64,000 nucleotides of DNA from Sulfuricurvum sp. (lineage in GTDB: Bacteria > Campylobacterota > Campylobacteria > Campylobacterales > Sulfurimonadaceae): positions 62,001-126,000 of the forward strand of contig JAGXFL010000002.1 of NCBI GenBank assembly GCA_024637295.1. Direction: 5' to 3'. The notes beneath the pieces were generated by a model. That model saw nothing but the letters and a program-made list of their open reading frames with translations, did no database searches and was not told the origin of the DNA. The first letter of the stretch is position 1; every line of letters begins with the position of its first letter. Position numbers and translations under genes: made by a program. Below are positions 17,201 through 24,369 of this stretch, piece after piece.

Positions 17201-17431
17201 ATGCTTTTTAATCCTACCCCACTCGAACGTCTCACTAAGCTTACTACAGAACTTATCACCAAACACGCTACGACGGCGCAAGAGCTTAAATCGCTGCAAG
17301 ACGAGATGGTCTCTATTCGCGCGCATGCCAAGAGTAAAGACGATGAGATAGAGCGTTTGACGGCAGAACTTGCGGAAAAAGACAATGAAATTGAAGCGAT
17401 CGTTTCAAAGATCGAAAGTTTATTGGGATAA
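17201..17431 (+). CDS. Small coiled-coil protein
   Basis: 76 residues, almost entirely a predicted coiled coil with heptad-spaced Leu/Ile (LERLTKLTTELI, then EIERLTAELAEKDNEIEAI). This resembles the architecture of ZapB-like cell-division proteins, but I cannot assign it. The next gene starts with GTG four bases after its stop, so the two form a pair. Confidence 0.7.
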   Translation: MLFNPTPLERLTKLTTELITKHATTAQELKSLQDEMVSIRAHAKSKDDEIERLTAELAEKDNEIEAIVSKIESLLG

Positions 17432-17434
17432 ATA

Positions 17435-17656
17435 GTGAAGGTCAAAGTCTCTTTAACGCTCAATGCAAAGCGGTATGATATTGATGTTGAAGAAGAATTT
17501 GCCCACTTTTTGACAGGGCACATGAAAAATGATTTTCAAGTGGATGGCAACAATGATCTTCGTGCACTGTTGCAAGCGTATGTGCGTAGTAACTTCGCCT
17601 TGTATACCCAAGAAAAAGAAATGATGGCTCTAATCGAACAGCTTCAAGAAATTTAA
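17435..17656 (+). CDS. Small protein paired with the coiled-coil gene
   Basis: 73 residues starting with GTG, three bases after the preceding stop. The N-terminal part looks like a beta-strand pair (VKVSLTLNAKRYDIDVEEE) and the C-terminal part is helical. Spacing argues for co-translation and possibly a complex with the upstream coiled-coil protein. No family recognised. It is followed within five bases by an 11-bp tandem repeat belonging to the next transcription unit. Confidence 0.65.
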   Translation: MKVKVSLTLNAKRYDIDVEEEFAHFLTGHMKNDFQVDGNNDLRALLQAYVRSNFALYTQEKEMMALIEQLQEI

Positions 17657-17660
17657 TCCC

Positions 17661-17693
17661 CTTCACAATCTCTTCACAATCTTTTTTTATACT
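17661..17693 (+). promoter_or_regulatory. Exact 11-bp tandem repeat operator with -10 element
   Basis: CTTCACAATCT is repeated exactly head-to-tail at 17661-17671 and 17672-17682. It is followed by a T-run and TATACT (17688-17693), a plausible -10. Two direct half-sites one helical turn apart, overlapping the -35 position, are the standard arrangement for OmpR/PhoB-family activators. An OmpR-family regulator is encoded nearby at 19587-20252. Confidence 0.65.
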
Positions 17694-17750
17694 GCTTTCA
17701 TAACAAACGAGAATCTCAATGATGAGGTTTTTACAATGAAGGAGTTTCCA

Positions 17751-18080
17751 ATGAAAAAGTTACTAATGATTTTAGCCTCAGTTGCCTTGATGGTTTCTGT
17801 TGCTCAAGCAGATGTAAAGGCAGGTCAAAAAGCTTATTTAAAAACGTTAAAAGCTTCTTTTGCGATGAATGGGACCAAATTTGCGGCAGAGCATTCTGTA
17901 GCTGAATGGGAAGCACTTTTTGCTGATGGTGCAAAAGGGTTTATCAAAGAATACAGCGAGCGTTTTCCAAAAGCAGAAAAGATACTCAATAACCCGTCAA
18001 ATGCAAAAAAACTTAAAGATATTGGCGATTTCGTCATAGAGTACGGTAATGATTCGGGCAATGTCCCATCATGCGGTTAA
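17751..18080 (+). CDS. Periplasmic cytochrome-like protein lacking a heme motif
   Basis: 109 residues with a signal peptide (cleavage after about AQA, residue 20). The mature part opens with DVKAGQKAYLKTLKASF and contains an AAEHSVAEWEALF segment, reminiscent of small c-type cytochromes, but there is no CXXCH; the only cysteine is near the C-terminus (SGNVPSCG). The start at 17751 is chosen over 17736 because GAAGGAG lies six bases before it. It is co-transcribed with the cytochrome c gene 31 bases downstream. Heme binding is not supported. Confidence 0.7.
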   Translation: MKKLLMILASVALMVSVAQADVKAGQKAYLKTLKASFAMNGTKFAAEHSVAEWEALFADGAKGFIKEYSERFPKAEKILNNPSNAKKLKDIGDFVIEYGNDSGNVPSCG

Positions 18081-18111
18081 TGCAATCATAAAAAGACAAA
18101 AAGGATTCATC

Positions 18112-18405
18112 ATGAAAACACTACTTGCAATTTTAGGTCTTACCGTTATGTTGAGCGCTGCAAACGGCAGTGCTTTGTATCAAAAATGTGCAGCATGTCA
18201 TGGGCTTAAAGCTGAAAAACAAGCTCTTGCAAAATCAGAAGTGATTGCCGGATGGAAATCCGATAAAACACTCGAAGCACTCAAGGGGTATAAAGCGGGG
18301 ACTCGTAATACCAAAGGTATGGGTGCCTTGATGAAAGGGCAAATGGCAACTATGAGCGATGCTGATATGAAAGCTTTGGCAGATTATATTGCGACATTGA
18401 AATAA
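18112..18405 (+). CDS. Monoheme cytochrome c, class I
   Basis: 97 residues with signal peptide (about 1-18), heme motif CAACH (about residues 26-30) and a candidate axial Met in the C-terminal half (MKGQMATM), ending in a typical ADYIATL helix. It is a small periplasmic electron carrier. The ATG at 18112 follows AAGGATTCATC; the longer frame from 18049 lies inside the preceding gene and has no signal peptide. It is likely controlled with the heme-less neighbour by the 11-bp tandem repeat. Confidence 0.88.
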   Translation: MKTLLAILGLTVMLSAANGSALYQKCAACHGLKAEKQALAKSEVIAGWKSDKTLEALKGYKAGTRNTKGMGALMKGQMATMSDADMKALADYIATLK

Positions 18406-18413
18406 CACCCCTG

Positions 18414-18444
18414 AGGCTTTTCCCGTTTATTCGGGATCAAGCCT
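18414..18444. terminator. Two-tier hairpin between convergent genes
   Basis: AGGCTT (18414-18419) pairs with AAGCCT (18439-18444), and inside CCCG (18422-18425) pairs with CGGG (18432-18435). It spans the stop codon of the histidine kinase gene on the other strand. No strong T-tract. Confidence 0.45.
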
Positions 18445-19624
18445 TCCATCCTACACAAATCTTCGTCCCTATTTTTTCTTCTGACTTGATACTGATATCC
18501 AGATCATACTCTTTGGCGATCATGGCGACAATATGCAGCCCTATCCCAAACCCTCCGACACTTTTATCTGCTCTTGTGTAGCGTTCAAACACTTGGTCTA
18601 TCATGGAAGAGGGGATGCCGATCCCATTGTCTTGAACGCATAGGAACTCTTTGTCTAAGCCAATCGTTAGCGTTCCCCCTATTTTATTATATTTGATCGC
18701 GTTGGAGAGGAGATTATCGATAATACGGGTCATTTTGGTGCGATCAATCGTGTGGAGAGTCAGGGGAGTAATAGAAAGTTCACAATGAATTTTCTTTTGT
18801 TCAATATGATGGCGAAAATACTCCAGACGTTCGTGTAATAATGCACTCACATCCAATGGCTCGTTGATGACGGCTAGATCGTGGTTGAGGATGAGATAGG
18901 TGAGATCATTATACAAGGTGGAGATAGTACGCGATGCGATTTCTATACGGTTAAGTTTTTTTTGCATAGTTGAAGGAATGGGTTCGTCTTTGAGTGCTTC
19001 AAGGTTGGTTAAAATCGCACTGATTGGCGTATTGAGTTCATGGGTAGTGTCTTTGATAAAATCATCCAGAAGGGCAATGGCTTTGTTCATCGGACTTAGT
19101 AAAAGCCGAGCAAGGATAAATCCGATCAGCAGCAAAAAGGCAAATAATAGGGATCCGACGATCAGTGCTGTTTGCACTGCTTGTATACGCCACAGTTCAT
19201 CATCGGGAGTCTCAAAGATGAGATAAAACTCGCCCAAACCGTATGGAGCCAAAGGGACAATGAGGTGGATATATTTGTCCTTTAGGGTGATACTCTCTTT
19301 AAAATCCAGTGAGTTGTTTTTCAAGTTTCCGACAAGAATTTTTTGATCGTAACCGTACAAAGCTGTCTCATAGGCAAGGTCTTTTGGAAATGTAGAGAGA
19401 TTGCGATCTTTTGTAAGCCACTGCTTTAGGATGGGGACATAGCTTTCAGATTCCAATTGCATTGCAAGCCGATGGGATGAGAGCATCTGCGTTTTAGCGT
19501 ATTGGTAATACAGTGTCCCTAAAAGGGAAAGGATCACGATGACAAGTACTCCGTACAGTGCTAAAAATCGTTTGAGAGTCCGGTATTTAGCGGAACTGAT
19601 ACCCGATGCGTTTGTGGCTGACAA
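18437..19624 (-). CDS. Sensor histidine kinase
   Basis: About 395 residues: TM helix near the N-terminus, a periplasmic sensor of about 110 residues, second TM, then HisKA with H-box THELNTP, N-box DNLLSNAIKYNK, G1 DNGIGIP and G2 GGFGIGLHI. The frame is open further upstream (to 19729), but that part lies wholly inside the response regulator gene. I favour the TTG at 19624, with AAAGGA five bases before it, giving a 38-base overlap with the regulator. It is the partner of the OmpR-family regulator; the signal is unknown. Confidence 0.85.
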   Translation of the reverse strand: MSATNASGISSAKYRTLKRFLALYGVLVIVILSLLGTLYYQYAKTQMLSSHRLAMQLESESYVPILKQWLTKDRNLSTFPKDLAYETALYGYDQKILVGNLKNNSLDFKESITLKDKYIHLIVPLAPYGLGEFYLIFETPDDELWRIQAVQTALIVGSLLFAFLLLIGFILARLLLSPMNKAIALLDDFIKDTTHELNTPISAILTNLEALKDEPIPSTMQKKLNRIEIASRTISTLYNDLTYLILNHDLAVINEPLDVSALLHERLEYFRHHIEQKKIHCELSITPLTLHTIDRTKMTRIIDNLLSNAIKYNKIGGTLTIGLDKEFLCVQDNGIGIPSSMIDQVFERYTRADKSVGGFGIGLHIVAMIAKEYDLDISIKSEEKIGTKICVGWKA

Positions 19625-20252
19625 TGCGATCCTTTCCCAGCAGTTTTCGTAGTGTTTTGATGTAAGTACGTAAGCTCCCATCATTGGACGTCTCATCGTA
19701 TTCCCATAGATACTCCATGATGGTCTCATGGGAAAGAAGCTCCCCTTGGTGTTGGATAAAAAGCTTTAGGAGTTTATGTTCTTTGGGCTGAAGGGATTGT
19801 TCGATCCCTTTTGAAAGTAAAGATTGGTTTTCAATGTCATAAGAGATATCATTTCCAAGATCAAGAAGAGCGCTGGGTGAGTGAAAGAAGTTACGTTTTA
19901 GGATCGTTTGTATCCGCAGTAATAGCTCTTTAAGTTCGTAGGGTTTACGCAAATAATCATCGCCACCACTGGCAAACCCCTCTTCGAGATCGTTCATAGC
20001 ATTGCGTGAGGTGATGAAAATAGCAGGGGTGGTGTTCCCATTTTGGCGTGAATGTTTGAGGAGTGAAAATCCATTTCCTGCGGGGACATTGACGTCCAAA
20101 AGGAGAAGGTCAAATCGGGTTTCATAGAGAATATCTTCAGCACTGGCGGCATCGTAAGCACACACAACGGTATACCCTTGTGCTTCCAGATATTCCGTGA
20201 CACTTTCACTGAGGTTCGGGTCATCTTCTAAAAGAAAAAGTTTGGCTTTCAA
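19587..20252 (-). CDS. OmpR-family response regulator
   Basis: 221 residues. The receiver domain has acidic pocket EDD (9-11), phosphorylatable Asp in LLLLDVNVP (about residue 53) and Lys in RKPYE. The C-terminal winged helix ends in the usual LRTYIKTLRKLLG...RIGYQFR form. The start overlaps the upstream secreted-peptide gene by four bases and the end overlaps the histidine kinase. It is the natural candidate to bind the 11-bp tandem repeat upstream of the neighbouring cytochrome genes, which is inference. Confidence 0.92.
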   Translation of the reverse strand: MKAKLFLLEDDPNLSESVTEYLEAQGYTVVCAYDAASAEDILYETRFDLLLLDVNVPAGNGFSLLKHSRQNGNTTPAIFITSRNAMNDLEEGFASGGDDYLRKPYELKELLLRIQTILKRNFFHSPSALLDLGNDISYDIENQSLLSKGIEQSLQPKEHKLLKLFIQHQGELLSHETIMEYLWEYDETSNDGSLRTYIKTLRKLLGKDRIVSHKRIGYQFR

Positions 20253-20515
20253 TGCTCATCCTCGTCATCTTTTAATGGCTTTAGGAGTGTTTGCATTTTT
20301 TTTTGGATTTGGTTTTTGATCGATTCATCGATGGTTTTAGTAGGGGCAACGGTACTTTTTGCACAGCTTTCCAGGGGAATCCATTTGACCTGTTTTTCTT
20401 TAGAAATATTGGGAGTAGCCATGGATAAAGGGGTCTGTTCTTGGAAAGGTTCTATGGCATATGCACTTAGAACAACAAGACAGATCAAAGAGGTTTTACG
20501 CAATGAGAAATCCAA
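20249..20515 (-). CDS. Small secreted protein in a two-component operon
   Basis: 88 residues with a likely signal peptide (about 1-20, ending in SAYA), then a Pro/Thr-rich region with one Cys and an acidic C-terminus (DDEDEH). It overlaps the antiporter gene by 20 bases at its start and the regulator gene by four bases at its end, so it is embedded in the operon. It may be a periplasmic accessory or sensor partner of the kinase; no family is recognised. Confidence 0.65.
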   Translation of the reverse strand: MDFSLRKTSLICLVVLSAYAIEPFQEQTPLSMATPNISKEKQVKWIPLESCAKSTVAPTKTIDESIKNQIQKKMQTLLKPLKDDEDEH

Positions 20516-21857
20516 CCACGATAAACATAAGGAAAGAAATAAGAGCTGATATCAGTGCATAAGGAAGTTGTGTTTTGACATGTTCTTGGACACTGCACCC
20601 GCTTGCCATCGATGAGATGATAGTGGTATCAGAAATTGGTGAACAGTGATCACCAAATACCCCGCCCGAGATGACGGCACCCATGGCGAGTGCTACGGGT
20701 GCATCCAGTCCTACTGCCAGAGGAACAGCGATAGGAAGCATGATGCTAAACGTTCCCCAGCTCGTACCCGTTGCAAAGGCGATAATGGCTGCTAGGATAA
20801 AAATAGCGGCTGCGAGATAAGGGCTTGGGAGGTAATCGCCGATAAAAGAGGCAAGATATTGACCTACGTGCATATCGGAGCTCACCCCTCCAATGGCAAA
20901 GGCGAGTAGTAAGATAGAGGCAATGGGTGCCATGGACTTTGCACCTGCAAGTGTCGAATCGATAAATATCTTGGTGTTCATTGCCCCTTTGAAACGATAA
21001 TATCCATACATCAAAAGCAGTGTCATGATTAGGGTATAAAAGATGGAGCTTGATCCTGAACCTTTGAGAAGATTCCCATCGCCTGTTATGAGCATAAATA
21101 TCAGGACTCCAAGAATCATCCATACCATCGGCCACAAAAAAAGTCCCAAAGAACCTTTTTCATCTTCACATTCAATGGAAGGTTCAATGATGGTGGCGTG
21201 TTTCATAGACCCAATTTCGATGTTGTACCAAATGGTTGCAAAGGTAATGATGAGTGCGATGTAGGCGTAAAAGTTATAGCCGATTGCGCTGATGAGCCAT
21301 TGGGCCTCTTCACCTGCGATAAGTCCCGCGGAGATTTGTCCTCCGATAAGACCTAAGAGCAATGCTCCCCAACCGTTGATGGCGATGATTGAACACACAG
21401 GCGCTGAGGTAGAGTCACACACAAAAGCCAGTTTCGCACGACTGACGCCATAGCGATCGCAAAATGGCCGTCCTATAGCACCGGCGACGAGAGAGGTAAT
21501 AGAAGATTCGATAAAAATAACAAGTCCTGCAATGAAACTTGGTATGAGAGCAGCACGTTTTGAGGTCACAAGAGAGCGTTTGGTACTAAGTTCATGAACA
21601 AGTCCATCAACTCCTCCACTACGCTCGATGAGTGCCATAACGCTTCCTACCATCATTGCAAAGCTTAGTGTTTTAAGAACCCATAGCTCATTAAGTAAAC
21701 TCCACAATCGTTCACTCATAAGGAGTAGAGTATCCACTACATGGTATTGAGCTATGATAAACTCACCGACAAGTATAGCCGTAAGAAGGGCAATAAAAAC
21801 AGAACGGCTAAAAAGGGCAAGTACTATTGCAATAAAAGGGGGAACAAGTCCGAGCAA
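20496..21857 (-). CDS. nhaC: NhaC-type Na+/H+ antiporter
   Basis: About 453 residues with some eleven membrane helices. Typical NhaC features are visible: SSITSLVAGAIGRP, the DSTSAPVCSI segment and GGVFGDHCSPISDTTI near the C-terminus. It exchanges cytoplasmic Na+ (or another solute) for protons. No ATG is available: TTG at 21857 lies 18 bases from AAAAGGA, whereas an ATC codon at 21869, right after a stop, is ideally spaced (six bases) and would add an IEFG N-terminus. The true start is therefore uncertain. It lies in an operon with a GNAT gene upstream and a two-component system downstream. Confidence 0.85.
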   Translation of the reverse strand: MLGLVPPFIAIVLALFSRSVFIALLTAILVGEFIIAQYHVVDTLLLMSERLWSLLNELWVLKTLSFAMMVGSVMALIERSGGVDGLVHELSTKRSLVTSKRAALIPSFIAGLVIFIESSITSLVAGAIGRPFCDRYGVSRAKLAFVCDSTSAPVCSIIAINGWGALLLGLIGGQISAGLIAGEEAQWLISAIGYNFYAYIALIITFATIWYNIEIGSMKHATIIEPSIECEDEKGSLGLFLWPMVWMILGVLIFMLITGDGNLLKGSGSSSIFYTLIMTLLLMYGYYRFKGAMNTKIFIDSTLAGAKSMAPIASILLLAFAIGGVSSDMHVGQYLASFIGDYLPSPYLAAAIFILAAIIAFATGTSWGTFSIMLPIAVPLAVGLDAPVALAMGAVISGGVFGDHCSPISDTTIISSMASGCSVQEHVKTQLPYALISALISFLMFIVVGFLIA

Positions 21858-21890
21858 TCCAAATTCGATCTAAAATCCTTTTGTAGTCTT

Positions 21891-22514
21891 TTAAAGGATA
21901 ATTTGAAGACGCATAAGACCGGCTCGGCTAAATTGCTCTTCGTAATAATCACTTCGTTTTTCATCAATGAGAGTAAAGCCCAATTTCTTATAGATCAGCT
22001 CGGTCTCTACGGAACCGATCTCGACCATTGTTTGTACTTTTCGGTATCCCTTCAGGCGTGCAGGAAGCATGCTTTTAGTAACGAGTTCTTTATAGTTTTC
22101 GATACTTTTAAATTCTTCTTGGAGCGTGAGGAAATCCAGTACCCACGTTTGATTGTCGACCTCAGGCTCACACAGTAAGTAGCCAGCGATTCGTTCATGA
22201 TAGCTTTCATCGATTCCAATCTCTTCGAGTGCTTTGGCAAATGCATCATGTGTGGCGATACGAGGTTCGTAGGCACATATAGCACCGACGCTATTGCTAC
22301 CTGAAACGGCAATAAAGAAGTTTGAATAATGGCAATAACATTTGGTTGTCGTAGTCGTTAGGCGTTTGAGATAATCTAAGAGCTGCTCATCACTAGAAGC
22401 TTGAAAGACAAAGTCAAAAAGACCGAGCCGTTTTCCGGCACGGGAACTTTCGAGCAAAGCTTTGCAGATAATCACAGTATCGGCTTCAGATGCTTTTCGA
22501 ACAGTGATCTTCAT
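21891..22514 (-). CDS. GNAT-like acetyltransferase
   Basis: About 207 residues. The N-terminal ITVRKASEADTVIICKALLES resembles GNAT starts; the central strand IAGYLLCEPEV, a helix-rich middle and the C-terminal LIYKKLGFTLIDEKRSDYYEEQ fit the acetyl-CoA fold. The start at 22514 is chosen over 22541 because AGAGGGA lies six bases before it. Substrate unknown. It is the first gene of the run leading into the antiporter and two-component genes. Confidence 0.75.
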   Translation of the reverse strand: MKITVRKASEADTVIICKALLESSRAGKRLGLFDFVFQASSDEQLLDYLKRLTTTTTKCYCHYSNFFIAVSGSNSVGAICAYEPRIATHDAFAKALEEIGIDESYHERIAGYLLCEPEVDNQTWVLDFLTLQEEFKSIENYKELVTKSMLPARLKGYRKVQTMVEIGSVETELIYKKLGFTLIDEKRSDYYEEQFSRAGLMRLQIIL

Positions 22515-22586
22515 ACTTTGTCCCTCTAGTGAATATTTCATTATGCTATACTACCTAACTTTAAAAGTAACTAAGGCCATCTTTTT

Positions 22587-23267
22587 ATGTCACAGTTTAG
22601 GTTATCAACTTTTTTTATGGTTCTTTCTCCCATGCTGTTTGGAGCGCAGCAACTTGTAGTGGTGATCGCATCGGATATGAATGTGACATCGGCTGTGATG
22701 ACGCGGTATGAAAAAGAGGCTGATAGGTATAACGCTGTTTCTGCCCCTGTCGCAGTTGTTTTAGGACGAAGCGGCTTGGGATGGGATCAGGGTCGCCAAC
22801 CTCTAAAATATGAGGGAGACGGACGAAGCCCTGCCGGAGTATTTGATATTACCGATTCATTTGGTGAAGATCCAAAGCCTAATTCGGCACTTTCTTATTT
22901 ATATGCAGACGATAAGCTGATATGTATTGATGACATAAATGATTCACGCTATAACACAATAGGGAATTTGGATGTCAACAATGTTCCTAAAAGTTATGAA
23001 TCAATGCGCCGTGCAGATGCTGTATATCGTAATGGTGCCGTGATCAATTATAATACTCAACGAGTCAGTGGACGCGGTTCATGTATCTTTTTTCATCTTA
23101 ATCATCCCAATAAACGCCCAACTTCGGGATGTACAGCAATGGATGAACAGCCGTTATTAGACCTTCTTGGTTGGTTTGATCCGCATAAAAAGCCGAAACT
23201 ACTGCAAATACCTCAAAGTGCATGTGAACAATACCGAAAAGAATTTACAGGAATCGAGTGTCAGTGA
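22587..23267 (+). CDS. YkuD-type L,D-transpeptidase family protein
   Basis: 226 residues with an N-terminal signal segment (about 1-20). It carries LGRSGLGWDQGR, a GDGRSPAGVF segment typical of YkuD-like proteins, and the catalytic region HLNHPNKRPTSGCTAM with His and Cys in the expected spacing. Such enzymes make 3-3 peptidoglycan cross-links, attach proteins, or trim peptides (as Csd6 does in Helicobacter). Its ATG lies 73 bases from the divergent GNAT start. Confidence 0.85.
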   Translation: MSQFRLSTFFMVLSPMLFGAQQLVVVIASDMNVTSAVMTRYEKEADRYNAVSAPVAVVLGRSGLGWDQGRQPLKYEGDGRSPAGVFDITDSFGEDPKPNSALSYLYADDKLICIDDINDSRYNTIGNLDVNNVPKSYESMRRADAVYRNGAVINYNTQRVSGRGSCIFFHLNHPNKRPTSGCTAMDEQPLLDLLGWFDPHKKPKLLQIPQSACEQYRKEFTGIECQ

Positions 23268-23298
23268 AGAAGTTTCCCGCAACGAGTGCGGGGAACGA

Positions 23299-24312
23299 TT
23301 AATTGACGTTGATCTTTGGGGTTGTTGGGTTGGATGCAGGGAACATTGGATAAATGATCTCCGGTTTACGTCCATCAAGTGCTTTTAGGAAAGTTTCAAT
23401 CGAAGCTGTTTCAGCATCGCTTAGGGTAATGCCAAGTTGAATACGTCCCATCTCTTGGATCGCTTCGCTCAAAGTAGCAATCTGTCCATTGTGGAAGTAA
23501 GGAGCGGTTTGGGTGATGTTACGCAATGTCGGAACACGCACTAATCCGTTTTTATCCCCTTTGAAATCACCGACATCCATATGTTTGTAGGGTGCAGTTA
23601 CTCCAAATGCTTGCATGGTCCCACCCAATGCGATACCGTTATGACACGTTGTACATCCTTTGTCGATAAAAGTCTTAAGCCCTTTTTGTTCGGCTTTGGT
23701 CAGTGCTGTTTTATCCCCGTTGAGGAAATCGTCATAGCGTGATGGAGTCACCAGTGTGCGTTCAAACACAGCAATGGTATCGGCGATTTTTTCAAATGTG
23801 ATGTTAACCGTTTTTCCGTATGCCTGCTTGAACATCGCTACGTATTGAGGGATCGAATTGATGACATCGGTGACGTGCTCTTTGGGTGCTGCCATCTCAG
23901 GTCCTGCTTGGATTGGTCCTTGGGCTTGATCTTCTAGATGAGGAGAGCGTCCATCCCAAAATTGCTGGCTGTAAAAGACTGCATTGTAAACGGTTGGTGA
24001 ACTAAGGCCGTGAGGATTGGAAGTCCATTTATGTCCTACGGCTGAACTCATCCCGTCACTTCCGCCCAATCCGACGTTATGACAGCTGTTACAGCTGATA
24101 AGACCGCTTTTTGAAAGACGTGGGTCCATATAAAGTATTTTACCCAATTCGACTTTGGCGCAAGTCGTAGGATTAGCAGGATTAGAGGTGAGTTTAAGCA
24201 ACGCTTTTTTGGTATCAGGGATAGGCTTTAAGCCTGCTTTATGAGCGTCACTAGCCAGAGAGCCTGCCATGAGAGAAGCGGCTACAAGTGCAGATAAAAC
24301 GAATGCTTTCAT
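23299..24312 (-). CDS. ccpA: Di-heme cytochrome c peroxidase
   Basis: 337 residues with a signal peptide (about 1-21). Two heme motifs are visible: CNSCH (C74-H78) and CTTCH (around residue 219), plus the WDGRSPHLEDQA segment and the FHNGQIATLSEAI region typical of bacterial CCP/MauG proteins. It reduces periplasmic H2O2 with electrons from small cytochromes c. The start at 24312 is preferred to the upstream ATG because AAAGGAA lies seven bases before it and the signal peptide then begins properly. Confidence 0.92.
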   Translation of the reverse strand: MKAFVLSALVAASLMAGSLASDAHKAGLKPIPDTKKALLKLTSNPANPTTCAKVELGKILYMDPRLSKSGLISCNSCHNVGLGGSDGMSSAVGHKWTSNPHGLSSPTVYNAVFYSQQFWDGRSPHLEDQAQGPIQAGPEMAAPKEHVTDVINSIPQYVAMFKQAYGKTVNITFEKIADTIAVFERTLVTPSRYDDFLNGDKTALTKAEQKGLKTFIDKGCTTCHNGIALGGTMQAFGVTAPYKHMDVGDFKGDKNGLVRVPTLRNITQTAPYFHNGQIATLSEAIQEMGRIQLGITLSDAETASIETFLKALDGRKPEIIYPMFPASNPTTPKINVN

Positions 24313-24369
24313 TGTGGTTCCTTTGGAATAAATCATAGTACGAAAATTATAGCATACCAAATGTTACGA

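Noticed and set aside
18049-18111. Upstream extension of the cytochrome c gene
   Set aside because: It overlaps the preceding gene, would bury the signal peptide, and the ATG at 18112 has a good ribosome binding site.
21741-22178. 145-codon frame antisense to the nhaC start and acetyltransferase genes
   Set aside because: Both genes on the other strand have clear family features; this frame is a basic, low-complexity shadow.
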